From contig CAJJYZ010000015.1 of assembly GCA_905197485.1 (NCBI GenBank), positions 1 to 52,463 of the forward strand: DNA of 52,463 nt. The letters are read 5' to 3'. Shown piece after piece: positions 18,301 through 25,597 of the stretch. A program made the translations under genes and the position numbers. The notes beneath the pieces were generated by a model. That model was given only the letters and a program-made list of their open reading frames with translations, ran no database searches and was not told the DNA's origin. The DNA is from an uncultured Lachnospiraceae bacterium (lineage in GTDB: Bacteria > Bacillota > Clostridia > Lachnospirales > Lachnospiraceae). Position 1 is the stretch's first letter. Each line of letters begins with the position of its first letter.

Positions 18301-19393
18301 GAGTGAAGAGATGACGGTTGAGACACTTCTCGACCCATGGAGAAATGAAATCGGCGCTCTCGGTAAGGTTACATTTGAAGGAAATGATGAAGCCGGTGCA
18401 TTGCGTTACGCGACAGACCATAGCTTCAAGGGAATGTTCTTCTGTGTAGACGATGTTGTAAAAGAACAGTATCCATTCATCTACGACTTCGGAGCAGTGT
18501 ATGAACTTGATAAGTTCGAATACTATCCACGCGATAACTACGGAAGCGGTTCTGTTCAGAAGATGAACATTTACTCCAGCTTGGACGGTAAGAACTGGAA
18601 ATTGGAGTGGAATGGTGCAGAAGCAGAAGACTGGACATACAATAAAGACTTGGAAGTAGAAGAGAATGCAAAAGTTGTGTCTCTCGATGGCGTAAGCGCA
18701 CGTTACCTGAAACTCGTTGTTGTGAAATCTATCCGCCATTACTTCGCTGCGCATGAACTTCCGGTTTATAAGAAAGACGGAACGAAACCATTTGCAGTAG
18801 GAAGTACGAATAAGAATGAGAACGTCGCAGAAGGCGATTATACAAACATGAAGAACTATCTGGGAACTTCTTTGAAAGACGGCTCTAACTTTGTAGACCA
18901 GATTCAGAAACGTTGCGGAGACATCAATATGAACGGCATCTATGACGTTTATGATTACGCATACACCATGTTTAACTTAGATGGAGGAACAAAACAGACA
19001 GGCGTTGTGTCAGGAAGCATTTCTCTTGTGACAGATAAGGAAACAGTCAAGGCAGGAGAAATATTTACACTTGTGGTATCTGCAAAAGACGTGAAGAACC
19101 TGAATGCGTTTGGTAAAGTATTACATTACAACCCGTCTCACCTGGAATTCGTGTCTATCGAGCAGGGAGATGCGGTGAAGACGATGGAAAACTTAACGGT
19201 CAATAAACGTTATGAAGACAATACGGCATATGTCAACCTTGCGTTTGCAAATCGTGGAAACAAGAAGCTCTATCATGGCAACGACAACCTTGCAGCGCTT
19301 ACAATGAAAGCGCTGGTGGATGTGAACCCGGCAGAAGAAATGGAATGTGAAGGAATCTGGTTAATTGGACCGGAATTTGACGTTGTAGATTAA
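15326..19393 (+). CDS. GH31 alpha-N-acetylgalactosaminidase-type enzyme with FN3, CBM32, dockerin and cohesin-like modules
   Basis: Large multimodular glycosidase, 1,355 residues. Order: N-terminal beta-sandwich (1-260), GH31 barrel (about 265-650), C-terminal sheets (650-860), FN3 (930-1001), CBM32-like discoidin domain (1005-1151), single dockerin-like repeat GDINMNGIYDVYDY (about 1197-1210) and cohesin-like domain (1230-1355). The nucleophile motif is LKTDVAWVGPGYS with Asp452; the acid/base motif is WSGDQTGG with Asp503. The DVAW...GPGYS form differs from alpha-glucosidases (D-x-N/G-E) and resembles the GH31 group (subfamily 18) whose members, such as the Enterococcus faecalis enzyme, cleave GalNAc-alpha-Ser/Thr. 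No signal peptide or anchor is seen, which is odd with CBM and dockerin modules. It is co-operonic with the ABC-2 transporter. The substrate is inferred from motif recall and context. Confidence 0.75.
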   Translation: MKESKTSFKLTGVESVKVSEQSNVADLIFEGGVKGRITFLEENIFRYDVDPSGEFASYATPRDEAHTAKIQQRPDESAEYTKPAVQAFWKDDNFSVICGATSVTWDKHTGRMLVCVHGRPVMEEVKALTIEDGETVQILKKQPEENFYGGGTQNGRFVHTGKKIQIVNESAWMDGGVASPNPFYYTTNGYGVLYNTFSDGSYDFGEEKGDSVKVVHKENKLSAYYFVTEKTCGREVVQDLLKGYYHVTGNPLLLPEYGFYEGHLNCYNRDAWSAESGDKAWNVKGNAAYDSEGVTHYESGMATGYRLSEGAHSESLNGEKPYVRTENYPESVDTPYEYSARAVLDEYVKHDMPLGYFLPNDGYGGGYGQNGYYVQGGVNEDGTSTPERIEAVDANVENFAKFTKYANQNGVASGLWTESNLAPDSNNETYWHLLRDFQKEVTTGGATTLKTDVAWVGPGYSFQLNGVKTAYDIVTTSENFRPNIISLDGWAGSQRFNSVWSGDQTGGNWEYIRFHIPTYIGSSLSGNPNIGSDMDGIFGGRPLIATRDYQWKSFTPQMLNMDGWGTYMKSPFTFGDPYTGINRMYMKMKAQLMPYIYTCAASASNIDTGNQDTGLPMVRAMFLEYPKDAYAYSRQMQYQFMLGKSILVAPIYCDVAGDEMGNDVRNCIYLPDENEIWIDYLTGEKYAGGQVLNNFKAPLWKLPVFVKNGAILPMYEENNTPDHVDKKNRIVEFWPCEHSEFCAYEDDGKYIKNETEEDEAYGVIDHVSYGDFVSTVYTSDVKDGVALLTAEKSSGTYEGYEPERNTTFIVHLSEKPSAVQAKNGETALTMREVESKEAFDVAVLNEDEAVYFYDKAPKIHTYATEEETKLQEMTENVTQSPKLYVKLASVDAAKESQSVEIQGYVDTFVRPAEKLNESLAVPTLCVPEEKKTPASLWLEWTSVEGAVSYEMLVDGKFYTMGDALSFLHDELEYESSHTYCVRARNEEGYSNWSEEMTVETLLDPWRNEIGALGKVTFEGNDEAGALRYATDHSFKGMFFCVDDVVKEQYPFIYDFGAVYELDKFEYYPRDNYGSGSVQKMNIYSSLDGKNWKLEWNGAEAEDWTYNKDLEVEENAKVVSLDGVSARYLKLVVVKSIRHYFAAHELPVYKKDGTKPFAVGSTNKNENVAEGDYTNMKNYLGTSLKDGSNFVDQIQKRCGDINMNGIYDVYDYAYTMFNLDGGTKQTGVVSGSISLVTDKETVKAGEIFTLVVSAKDVKNLNAFGKVLHYNPSHLEFVSIEQGDAVKTMENLTVNKRYEDNTAYVNLAFANRGNKKLYHGNDNLAALTMKALVDVNPAEEMECEGIWLIGPEFDVVD

Positions 19394-19402
19394 GGAAACA
19401 AG

Positions 19403-19447
19403 AAAGTAGGAAGAGATAGAAGAGAATCTATCGATTCCTACTTTTCT
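19403..19447 (+). terminator. Terminator after the GH31 gene
   Basis: AAAGTAGGAA pairs with TTCCTACTTTT, enclosing a nested stem GATAGA/TCTATC. A T-rich tract follows. Confidence 0.75.
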
Positions 19448-19710
19448 TATTTTCATAGATTTTCAATTAGGTTTTTCGTTCGATTATCTGAAGTTTCTAA
19501 TTCGGAATTGCATATTTTATGTGCTCATGTTATACTGACAAAACAAATCAAGATTTCTAAAATTCTTTTTTCTAAAGTATCTGTGACAGTCGTCACAATG
19601 AAAATCAGATTTGTAAATACATAAGGAAAGCCGGTGGTGCCATTGGGAGTAAAATGCTCTGATTTTGTTGCCTGAAAATGAATCATTTGTTAAAATAAAG
19701 GAGAAACATT
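19448..19710 (+). promoter_or_regulatory. Intergenic region with sigma-A promoter for the Rpn gene
   Basis: TTGCAT (19508-19513) and TATACT (19531-19536) have a 17-base spacer. The 170-base leader downstream contains the perfect hairpin GTGAC-AGTC-GTCAC (about 19583-19596). No ORF or RNA gene was seen in the rest of this gap. Confidence 0.55.
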
Positions 19711-20619
19711 ATGAATGATTATCAATTGAATATGAAGTATAAAGACCGTTTATTCCGCCTTATTTTCCATGATAAGAAGGAGTTATTGGAACTATATAAT
19801 GCGGTCAACGAAAGCCACTATACGAATCCGGATGCGTTGGAGATTACGACTATCGAAGATGTAGTGTATATGGGGATGCGGAACGACTTGTCGTTTATTA
19901 TTGGGGATGAAATGAGCCTCTATGAACACCAAAGTACTTTTAGTCCGAATCTTCCTCTGCGTGGATTGTTCTATTTTTCTTCGGTGTATCGAGCCTATAT
20001 TGAGCCGGTGAAGAAGAAGCTATACTTAGACTCTGCGTTATTTGTCCCATTCCCACAGTATATTGTGTTTTATAATGGAATGGAAAAACAGCCGGAACGG
20101 CAGGAATTGAAATTGAGCAGCCTTTTTATCGGAAATGGGAAAGGGAAAACACCGTCATTGGAATGTACGGCGCTTGTGCTGAATGTAAACTATGGACACA
20201 ATAAAGAATTGATGGAACGGTGCAAGACGTTAAAGGAGTATGCTCAGTTTGTCGCAATCGTCCGAAGAAATCTAGCAGAGGGAACGGATAAGAGAGAGGC
20301 AGTCGAGCAATCGGTCGACGAATGCATTCGGAATGATATTCTGGCGAAGATACTTCGTAAGAATCGGGGTGAGGTTGTGGACAGCATTTTAACAGAATGG
20401 GATGAAGATGAATTCCGAGAGTTTCTGAAAGAGGAATACTGGAAAAAAGGTCATGAGGCTGGAGAAGAACGCGGTGAAGAGCGTGGAAAGATTATTAGAA
20501 CCGTTGAGATGTGTCAGGAATTTCAAGTGTCGAAAGAAGATACATTGCAGAAAGTCAAAAAGGACTTTTCCTTAGATGAGGAGAAAGCGAGCGAATATTT
20601 AGAAAAATACTGGAAATAA
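19711..20619 (+). CDS. Rpn-family recombination-promoting nuclease / putative transposase (302 aa)
   Basis: PD-(D/E)XK-fold protein of the Rpn family. The start is the classic YKDRLFRLIFHDKKELLELYNAVN segment, followed by the core LSFIIGDEMSLYEHQST (the E-x-Q variant of the nuclease motif) and LPLRGLFYFSSVYRAYI. The tail is the charged EAGEERGEERGK helix and the closing FSLDEEKASEYLEKYWK. AAAGGAG lies 8 bases before ATG. Rpn proteins promote RecA-independent recombination in E. coli. Many Lachnospiraceae carry dozens of copies. Two nearby fragments (292-366 and 20643-20779) suggest that copies recombine and decay. Confidence 0.82.
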   Translation: MNDYQLNMKYKDRLFRLIFHDKKELLELYNAVNESHYTNPDALEITTIEDVVYMGMRNDLSFIIGDEMSLYEHQSTFSPNLPLRGLFYFSSVYRAYIEPVKKKLYLDSALFVPFPQYIVFYNGMEKQPERQELKLSSLFIGNGKGKTPSLECTALVLNVNYGHNKELMERCKTLKEYAQFVAIVRRNLAEGTDKREAVEQSVDECIRNDILAKILRKNRGEVVDSILTEWDEDEFREFLKEEYWKKGHEAGEERGEERGKIIRTVEMCQEFQVSKEDTLQKVKKDFSLDEEKASEYLEKYWK

Positions 20620-20642
20620 GAGGAAGGAATTCATACAAGCAG

Positions 20643-20779
20643 TTGTGTGAGACGTTAAAGGAGTACGCTCAGTTTGTCGCAATTGTCCGTAGAAATCTGA
20701 CAGAGGGAACTGACAAGAGAAAGATTTTGCATTGGAAGAAGAGGAAGCAAAACGATATGTAGAAGAATACGAGAAGTAA
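20643..20779 (+). pseudogene. Internally deleted duplicate of the Rpn gene
   Basis: The sequence encodes ETLKEYAQFVAIVRRNLTEGTDKR, nearly identical to residues of the intact upstream gene (CKTLKEYAQFVAIVRRNLAEGTDKR). It then jumps, with a frame change, to a C-terminal piece DFALEEEEAKRYVEEYEK-stop. The whole middle region is gone. A tandem duplicate that lost its 5' half and centre by deletion is the simplest reading. Confidence 0.75.
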
Positions 20780-20785
20780 GAGAAG

Positions 20786-20818
20786 AGGAGAATTTTCCTG
20801 TGATAGGAAAATTCTCCT
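20786..20818. terminator. Bidirectional terminator
   Basis: AGGAGAATTTTCCT and AGGAAAATTCTCCT form a perfect 14-bp stem around 5 bases, between the Rpn remnant and the convergent YesL-like gene. Confidence 0.7.
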
Positions 20819-20834
20819 AAAGTTTTGTAGATTC

Positions 20835-21488
20835 TTATTCGACATATTCTGGAACAGGTTCTTGTTCCGGTTCGTATTTTTTGAAAATACGGTCAAAAAT
20901 GATACAGGCTGTTAATGCTACGACTGAGAAACCACAGATGGTTGCAACTGCAATGACTAATGTAAGCATTTGCACATTTAATGTTGCTAAGAAGAAAATC
21001 AAACTATACATTGCAACAAGTAAAATGCTGAATGGCAGGTGTCCGATAGTCATAAAAAGAGAATTCTTGATTGCCTGTCGAATTGTACATTTAAAATGCG
21101 CGATAATCGGAAATATGTAGATAAACATACTAAATAATACAACGCTTACGGAACCTAATGCAATTTTAACGCAAGTGAAGAGAGGGCTATCTACAGAATT
21201 TAAAATTGTATAATCTACATTAATAAAAATGAAAAGAATCACAGAGATAATCCAAAGTACGGTTCCCTGTTTAAAGTTTTGGCGGAAGGCTTTCCAAAAT
21301 CCTTGCCACATATAAGATTCTTGTCCTCGCACAATTTTCAGGCAGACAGCGTGCAGAGCGCTGATGGAAGCGCCAATTGTGACAATCGGAATACATGATA
21401 GCATAAAAATTAAGTTCAGAATAATTAAATCAGAGACTCGAAATAGAAATTGCATAAAAGGATTATCGAGATTAAATAAACGGTTCAT
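20835..21488 (-). CDS. YesL-family (DUF624) membrane protein (217 aa)
   Basis: Polytopic membrane protein with five predicted helices. It has the family's signature start (NPFMQFLFRVSDLIILNLIFMLSCIPIVTIGASISALH) and the G-x-W-x-x-F-x-x-x-F-x-x-N-F-K-Q motif. YesL proteins occur next to carbohydrate-uptake operons in Bacilli and Clostridia, but their role is not established. AGGAAGG precedes the ATG. It is divergent from the unknown membrane protein at 21622. Confidence 0.85.
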   Translation of the reverse strand: MNRLFNLDNPFMQFLFRVSDLIILNLIFMLSCIPIVTIGASISALHAVCLKIVRGQESYMWQGFWKAFRQNFKQGTVLWIISVILFIFINVDYTILNSVDSPLFTCVKIALGSVSVVLFSMFIYIFPIIAHFKCTIRQAIKNSLFMTIGHLPFSILLVAMYSLIFFLATLNVQMLTLVIAVATICGFSVVALTACIIFDRIFKKYEPEQEPVPEYVE

Positions 21489-21522
21489 AGTGTGTCCTTC
21501 CTAATTCTTTATATTTTCTTTA

Positions 21523-21552
21523 TTGTAAATACTCATTGACTTCTATTATAAT
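21523..21552 (+). promoter_or_regulatory. Sigma-A promoter upstream of the 198-aa membrane protein
   Basis: TTGTAA (21523-21528) and a perfect TATAAT (21547-21552) with an 18-base spacer. Confidence 0.55.
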
Positions 21553-21621
21553 AAGAGAAGTAGTGAAAAGCAATGAATGAAAGAGACTTCATAAAAATTT
21601 TATCAACGGGAGATACAGCAC

Positions 21622-22218
21622 ATGAGAGAAAAAATGAAGGGAATGACTCTGATACAGAAGATAGATTACTTATGGACCTATTACAAGATATGGCTGCTCG
21701 TTCCGGTCGGAATCGGGTTCGTCATTTATATGGGATGCTCGATATACAGGGCTCAGACAGAAAACGTGCTTGTAAACGCAGTTGTGGTTGGTTCAACGTT
21801 GCAGGATACAGAAGATGTGAGCCGGGATGTGAAGAAATATATGGGAAAAGACGGAAAACATGATGTTGTCACTTTACAGACCAACATTCCGGATGATAAC
21901 CTGGGACAGGCTTCGACCGTTGCGTTGTCAACGATTGTAGGTGCCAGAACAGTAGATGTTATGATATGTCCGAAGAATGTATATGAACATTTTAGCGGTC
22001 AGCAGGCAGGCTCGATTCCGATGAAGGATATGTTGGGCGATAAATTCACGCAATATGGAGATATTGTGCAGGAAGATGCGGTAGTTGTGTCGGATTCACA
22101 ATTCATGAAAGACACGCTTGGAATTCCGTATGAAGAGGTTTATATGTTTGTTGTGGCGAATGCACCACACAGAAAGGGAGCAGCTCAATTTGTACAATAT
22201 GTTTTGGACAATCTGTAA
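21622..22218 (+). CDS. Unknown single-pass membrane protein (198 aa)
   Basis: I do not recognise a named family. Residues 1-18 are cytoplasmic (MREKMKGMTLIQKIDYLW), followed by one membrane helix at about 21-42 (IWLLVPVGIGFVIYMGCSIY) and a ~150-residue extracellular domain with no cysteines. The domain has a weak look of a periplasmic-binding-like fold (RTVDVMICPKNVYEHF, then a C-terminal FVVANAPHRKGAAQFVQYVLDNL). Similar proteins sit beside YesL genes in Lachnospiraceae, as here. Function unknown. Confidence 0.6.
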   Translation: MREKMKGMTLIQKIDYLWTYYKIWLLVPVGIGFVIYMGCSIYRAQTENVLVNAVVVGSTLQDTEDVSRDVKKYMGKDGKHDVVTLQTNIPDDNLGQASTVALSTIVGARTVDVMICPKNVYEHFSGQQAGSIPMKDMLGDKFTQYGDIVQEDAVVVSDSQFMKDTLGIPYEEVYMFVVANAPHRKGAAQFVQYVLDNL

Positions 22219-22332
22219 AGAAAAGCAGATTGTGCAAACATATAATTTAATCTCATAAAGATTTTTCTTTAGAAATAGTATAAAATGAAGCTAAGAAAAG
22301 GTCATAAAAGTATGAAAATGGAGGAATAAGTT

Positions 22333-23259
22333 ATGAATAAGCCAGTACTTGTAATTATGGCAGCAGGAATGGGAAGCCGTTACGGCGGACTGAAACAGAT
22401 TGACCCGGTAGATGAGCAGGGACACATTATCATGGATTTTTCAATCTTTGATGCAAAAAGAGCAGGATTTGAAAAAGTTGTTTTCATCATTAAGCGTGAA
22501 AATGAAGCAGATTTTAAAGAAGCAGTTGGAAATCGTATGGAGAAAATCATGGATGTAGAGTATGCATTCCAGGATATGAACAACATTCCGGAAGGATTTT
22601 CTGTGCCGGAAGGTCGTGTGAAGCCATGGGGAACTGCACATGCCGTTTTGAGTGCGATTGATTGTATTGACGGTCCGTTTGCGGTAATCAATGCAGATGA
22701 CTATTATGGAAGAGATGCATTTGAGACGATTTATAACTATCTTTCTACACATGAAGATGACGACAAGTACCGCTACACAATGGTAGGATATGAGTTGAGA
22801 AATACAGTGACAGATAACGGACATGTAGCGCGCGGTATCTGTGATATCAATGAAAACGGAGAATTAGTATCCATTCACGAGAGAACAAAGATTGAGAAAA
22901 AAGAGGATGGAATCGCTTTCACAGAAGACGATGGACAGACATGGACATATGTTCCGGGAGAGACACTCGTTTCTATGAATATGTGGGGATTCACAAGAAG
23001 CATTCTGGAAGAAATCAAAGCAGGTTTCCCGGCGTTCCTTGAAAAAGGATTAAAAGAGAATCCGATGAAATGCGAATACTTCCTTCCGACAGTTGTCAGT
23101 GACTTGAAAGAAGCGGGGAAAGCAGAAGTTACAGTTCTTTCTTCCAAAGACAAATGGTATGGAGTTACATATAAAGAGGACAAGCCGGTTGTAGTAGCCG
23201 CAATGAAAGCAATGAAAGAAGCAGGGGTATATCCTGAAAACTTATGGGGTGACAAATAA
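22333..23259 (+). CDS. Sugar-1-phosphate nucleotidyltransferase (308 aa)
   Basis: NTP_transferase fold. The nucleotide-binding loop is VIMAAGMGSRYGGLKQ, and the metal-binding NADDYYG segment follows. It probably makes an NDP-sugar from a sugar 1-phosphate. Its stop overlaps the NahK-like kinase start by one base (TAATG), and GalE follows, so the likely substrate is GalNAc-1-P or GlcNAc-1-P. In bifidobacterial lnp operons the equivalent step is done by a GalT-type uridylyltransferase; here a GlmU/GalU-type enzyme takes that place. The base specificity (UTP) is inferred. Confidence 0.82.
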   Translation: MNKPVLVIMAAGMGSRYGGLKQIDPVDEQGHIIMDFSIFDAKRAGFEKVVFIIKRENEADFKEAVGNRMEKIMDVEYAFQDMNNIPEGFSVPEGRVKPWGTAHAVLSAIDCIDGPFAVINADDYYGRDAFETIYNYLSTHEDDDKYRYTMVGYELRNTVTDNGHVARGICDINENGELVSIHERTKIEKKEDGIAFTEDDGQTWTYVPGETLVSMNMWGFTRSILEEIKAGFPAFLEKGLKENPMKCEYFLPTVVSDLKEAGKAEVTVLSSKDKWYGVTYKEDKPVVVAAMKAMKEAGVYPENLWGDK

Positions 23260-24371
23260 TGGGAAAATCATTACAGAGATTAAAAGATGAAGCAATTGCA
23301 AATTTCCGCTACGACGGAGTATTAATTGACGAGAGACCATACGGAAGCGGACATATCAATGACACATTCCTTTTAACATTTGATATTTCAGGAATGGGAA
23401 CAATCCGCGTGATTTTACAGAGAATGAATGACAGCATTTTCAAAGAGCCGGAGAAGTTAATGGAGAACGTACTTGGAGTGACTTCCTACCTTCGTAAAAT
23501 CATCATTGAGAATGGAGGAGACCCGGAACGCGAGACATTGAATGTTATCCGTACGGTTGCAAACAGACCATATTTTGTGGACTCTGAAGGCGGATACTGG
23601 AGGTCATACAAATTCATCGAAGGAGCAACATGCTATGACCAGGTAGAATCTCCGGAAGATTTCTATCAAAGCGCAGTTTCTTTTGGTAATTTCCAGAGAC
23701 TGCTTGCCGAATATCCGGCAGAGACTCTTCACGAGACAATTGAAGGATTCCATGATACAAAGGCAAGATTTGAGACGTTCAAAAAAGCAGTAGAAGCAGA
23801 TGCCTGCGGACGTGCGGCTTCTGTTCAGAAAGAGATTCAGTTCGTTCTGGACCATGAAGACGTTGCCAATGTATTTGGAGATATGTTAGCAAAAGGTGAA
23901 ATTCCGCTTCGTGTAACACATAACGACACAAAGCTTAATAATATCATGATTGACGATAAGACAAGAAAAGGAATCTGTGTTATCGACCTTGACACAGTCA
24001 TGCCTGGACTTGCGATGAATGATTTCGGTGATTCTATTCGTTTCGGAGCAAGTACTGCAGCAGAAGATGAGCAGGATTTAAGCAAAGTATCCTGCGATAT
24101 GGACTTATTCGATATTTACGCAAAAGGATTTATCGAAGGCTGCGGAGGAAAACTGACAGACAAGGAAATTGAGCTTCTTCCAATGGGAGCGAAGGTTATG
24201 ACATTCGAATGCGGAATGCGCTTCCTGACAGATTATCTGGAAGGTGACCACTACTTCAAGATTCACAGAGAAGGTCACAATCTGGACCGTTGTCGTACAC
24301 AGTTCAAACTTGTGGAAGACATGGAAGCAAAATGGGATACAATGCAGGAGATTATTAAGAAATACGCTTAA
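23259..24371 (+). CDS. nahK: N-acetylhexosamine 1-kinase-like phosphotransferase (370 aa)
   Basis: Anomeric kinase of the aminoglycoside-phosphotransferase fold, phosphorylating GalNAc/GlcNAc at C1. Family landmarks are GSGHINDTFLL (ATP loop), RSYKFIEGATCYD, catalytic VTHNDTKLNNIMID and the metal-binding VIDLDTVMPGLAMNDFGDSIRFG. The length is close to that of the Bifidobacterium NahK/LnpB enzymes (about 360). It is translationally coupled to the nucleotidyltransferase and upstream of galE, matching the salvage order kinase, uridylyltransferase, epimerase. No local GH112 phosphorylase (LnpA) is present, so the free hexosamine probably comes from the GH129/GH31 hydrolases. Confidence 0.83.
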   Translation: MGKSLQRLKDEAIANFRYDGVLIDERPYGSGHINDTFLLTFDISGMGTIRVILQRMNDSIFKEPEKLMENVLGVTSYLRKIIIENGGDPERETLNVIRTVANRPYFVDSEGGYWRSYKFIEGATCYDQVESPEDFYQSAVSFGNFQRLLAEYPAETLHETIEGFHDTKARFETFKKAVEADACGRAASVQKEIQFVLDHEDVANVFGDMLAKGEIPLRVTHNDTKLNNIMIDDKTRKGICVIDLDTVMPGLAMNDFGDSIRFGASTAAEDEQDLSKVSCDMDLFDIYAKGFIEGCGGKLTDKEIELLPMGAKVMTFECGMRFLTDYLEGDHYFKIHREGHNLDRCRTQFKLVEDMEAKWDTMQEIIKKYA

Positions 24372-24400
24372 TAATCAGTTGATGACAGGAGGGAATGAAT

Positions 24401-25417
24401 ATGACAATTTTAGTAACAGGCGGAGCAGGTTATATCGGAAGCCACACATGTATCGAATTAATCAATGCAGGCTATGATGTAGTCGTTCTTGATAATTTAT
24501 GTAATTCAAGCAAAGAGTCATTAAAAAGAGTAGAAAAGATTGTTGGAAAACCAATCAAATTCTATGAAGCAGATATCCGCGATGAGGAGGCTTTAAATGA
24601 AATCTTTGCAAAAGAAAGTATTGACGCTGTCATTCATTTTGCAGGACTTAAGGCAGTCGGAGAGTCCGTAGCAAAACCGATGGAGTATTACGATAATAAT
24701 ATTACAGGAACATTGGTATTATGCAGAGCAATGAGAACTGCGGGTGTGAAAAATATCATTTTCAGCTCTTCTGCAACAGTATATGGAGACCCGGCATTTA
24801 TTCCGATTACAGAAGAATGTCCAAAGGGACAGTGTACAAATCCATATGGCTGGACAAAGTCTATGTTAGAGCAGATTTTGACAGATATTCATACAGCAGA
24901 CCCGGAATGGAATGTCGTACTTCTTCGTTACTTCAACCCGGTTGGAGCGCATAAGAGTGGAACAATCGGTGAAGACCCGAAGGGAATTCCGAACAACTTA
25001 ATGCCATACATTTCACAGGTAGCAGTTGGAAAATTAGAGTGCCTCGGAGTATTTGGCGACGATTATGACACACCGGACGGAACAGGAGTGCGTGACTATA
25101 TCCATGTAGTAGACCTTGCAGTCGGACATGTAAAAGCGCTCAAGAAGATTGAAGATAAGTCAGGTGTCAGCATTTACAATCTCGGAACAGGAAACGGATA
25201 TTCCGTACTTGATATGGCAAAAGCTTTTGGCAAAGCATGCGGAAAGGAAATTAAGTACGAGATTAAGCCAAGAAGACCTGGCGATATTGCAACATGCTAT
25301 GCAGACCCGACAAAGGCGAAAGAAGAACTTGGCTGGGTAGCAGAAAGAGGATTGGAAGAGATGTGTGAAGACTCTTGGAGATGGCAGTCTAACAATCCGA
25401 ACGGATATGAAGAATAA
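24401..25417 (+). CDS. galE: UDP-glucose/UDP-N-acetylglucosamine 4-epimerase
   Basis: SDR-type epimerase of 338 residues, interconverting UDP-Gal(NAc) and UDP-Glc(NAc) with bound NAD. Motifs: TGGAGYIGSHT (NAD loop), SSSATVYG (catalytic Ser/Thr) and NPYGWTKSMLEQ (catalytic Tyr-x3-Lys). The AGGAGGG site favours the ATG at 24401 (7-base gap) over that at 24395. It is the last gene of the trio and completes conversion of GalNAc-1-P to UDP-GlcNAc. Whether it accepts N-acetylated sugars cannot be read from the sequence with certainty; context suggests it does. Confidence 0.93.
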   Translation: MTILVTGGAGYIGSHTCIELINAGYDVVVLDNLCNSSKESLKRVEKIVGKPIKFYEADIRDEEALNEIFAKESIDAVIHFAGLKAVGESVAKPMEYYDNNITGTLVLCRAMRTAGVKNIIFSSSATVYGDPAFIPITEECPKGQCTNPYGWTKSMLEQILTDIHTADPEWNVVLLRYFNPVGAHKSGTIGEDPKGIPNNLMPYISQVAVGKLECLGVFGDDYDTPDGTGVRDYIHVVDLAVGHVKALKKIEDKSGVSIYNLGTGNGYSVLDMAKAFGKACGKEIKYEIKPRRPGDIATCYADPTKAKEELGWVAERGLEEMCEDSWRWQSNNPNGYEE

Positions 25418-25435
25418 TTTCATGTAAAACATAGA

Positions 25436-25495
25436 AAAACAGCGCATTCTGGAAGAGATGATGCAGTCATGCTTCCGGGTGCGCTGTTTTCTATC
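25436..25495 (+). terminator. Terminator after galE
   Basis: AAAACAGCGCA pairs with TGCGCTGTTTT, with a nested GGAAG/CTTCC stem, and is followed by CTATCC. Confidence 0.75.
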
Positions 25496-25529
25496 CTGCC
25501 TCTGCATGATTGAAACGTTCGTTTGTGCC

Positions 25530-25558
25530 TTTTCATATTTCACAAATAGTGGTATAAT
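25530..25558 (+). promoter_or_regulatory. Sigma-A promoter of the gdpP-rplI-dnaB operon
   Basis: TTTTCA (25530-25535) and TATAAT (25553-25558), spacer 17, 40 bases before the gdpP start. Confidence 0.65.
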
Positions 25559-25597
25559 ATGATATCAAGTCGATTTTTTTATGTAGAGGAAAATGCT

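Noticed and set aside
21573..21863. Open frame upstream of and overlapping the 198-aa membrane protein
   Set aside because: Different frame, Arg/Gly-rich shadow composition, no ribosome site; the 198-aa frame has a coherent membrane helix and domain.
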